A stretch of 6,407 nt of DNA, taken from positions 1-6,407 of the forward strand of contig JAPKCR010000144.1 of assembly GCA_026421135.1 (NCBI GenBank). The letters run 5' to 3'. A program made the position numbers and the translations under genes. This stretch comes from Sulfitobacter sp. (GTDB lineage Bacteria; Pseudomonadota; Alphaproteobacteria; Rhodobacterales; Rhodobacteraceae). This document shows, one piece after another, positions 6,401-6,407 of this stretch (its first letter is position 1; each line of letters begins with the position of its first letter). Under the pieces are notes generated by a model. It worked only from the letters and a program-made list of their open reading frames with translations. It was not told the DNA's origin and ran no database searches.

Positions 6401-6407
6401 TGGAGTG
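6400..6407 (+). CDS. recO: Start of the next gene, probably recO (DNA repair protein), 3' partial
   Basis: Only ATG GAG TG is visible, overlapping the TGA of the DUF1491 gene as TGATG. A good GAGGG site precedes it. The beginning Met-Glu, with a third codon that can be Trp (TGG), fits the MEW N-terminus I recall for RecO proteins of Rhodobacteraceae, and era is often followed by recO. RecO loads RecA onto SSB-coated single-stranded DNA with RecR in recombinational repair. The identity rests on context and two codons only. Confidence 0.5.

Overview
The window is a compact, one-strand run of housekeeping genes that suggests an alphaproteobacterium, most likely of the Rhodobacteraceae (Roseobacter-type lineages). 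The reasons are the gene order rsh, DUF2062, pdxJ, acpS, lepB, rnc, era, DUF1491, recO; the DUF1491 protein, a family I associate mainly with alphaproteobacteria; the style of the proteins; and a moderately GC-rich composition, judged by eye and not calculated. I see no mobile element, CRISPR array, tRNA, rRNA, prophage or sign of horizontal transfer. All eight substantial genes read on the + strand, and no stretch longer than about 115 bases lacks a gene.

Layout: positions 1-1593 hold the 3' three quarters of a bifunctional (p)ppGpp synthetase/hydrolase whose HD hydrolase domain lies upstream of the window. After a 34-base gap comes a TTG-started DUF2062 membrane protein (1628-2323), whose end overlaps pdxJ (2307-3059) by 17 bases. 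acpS (3069-3470) follows after 9 bases. A 115-base gap then holds a candidate weak promoter and several short inverted repeats. Next is a tightly coupled block, lepB (3586-4422), rnc (4419-5105) and era (5102-6010), with 4-base overlaps at both junctions. A 60-base gap leads to the DUF1491 gene (6071-6400). Its stop codon overlaps an ATG with a good Shine-Dalgarno sequence that is probably the start of recO, cut off by the window end.

Functionally the locus combines the stringent-response alarmone enzyme, vitamin B6 synthesis (PdxJ), activation of acyl carrier protein (AcpS), the signal peptidase that completes protein export (LepB), double-stranded RNA processing (RNase III) and the 30S-assembly GTPase Era. 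These share a link to growth rate and translation capacity rather than one pathway. I do not find a clearly new biological system. The most interesting unexplained signals are a perfect 7-bp inverted repeat followed by seven T residues inside the end of lepB, just upstream of the rnc start; the repeat-rich leader in front of lepB; an rnc start that lacks a visible ribosome binding site; and a Glu-to-Gln difference in the RNase III signature.
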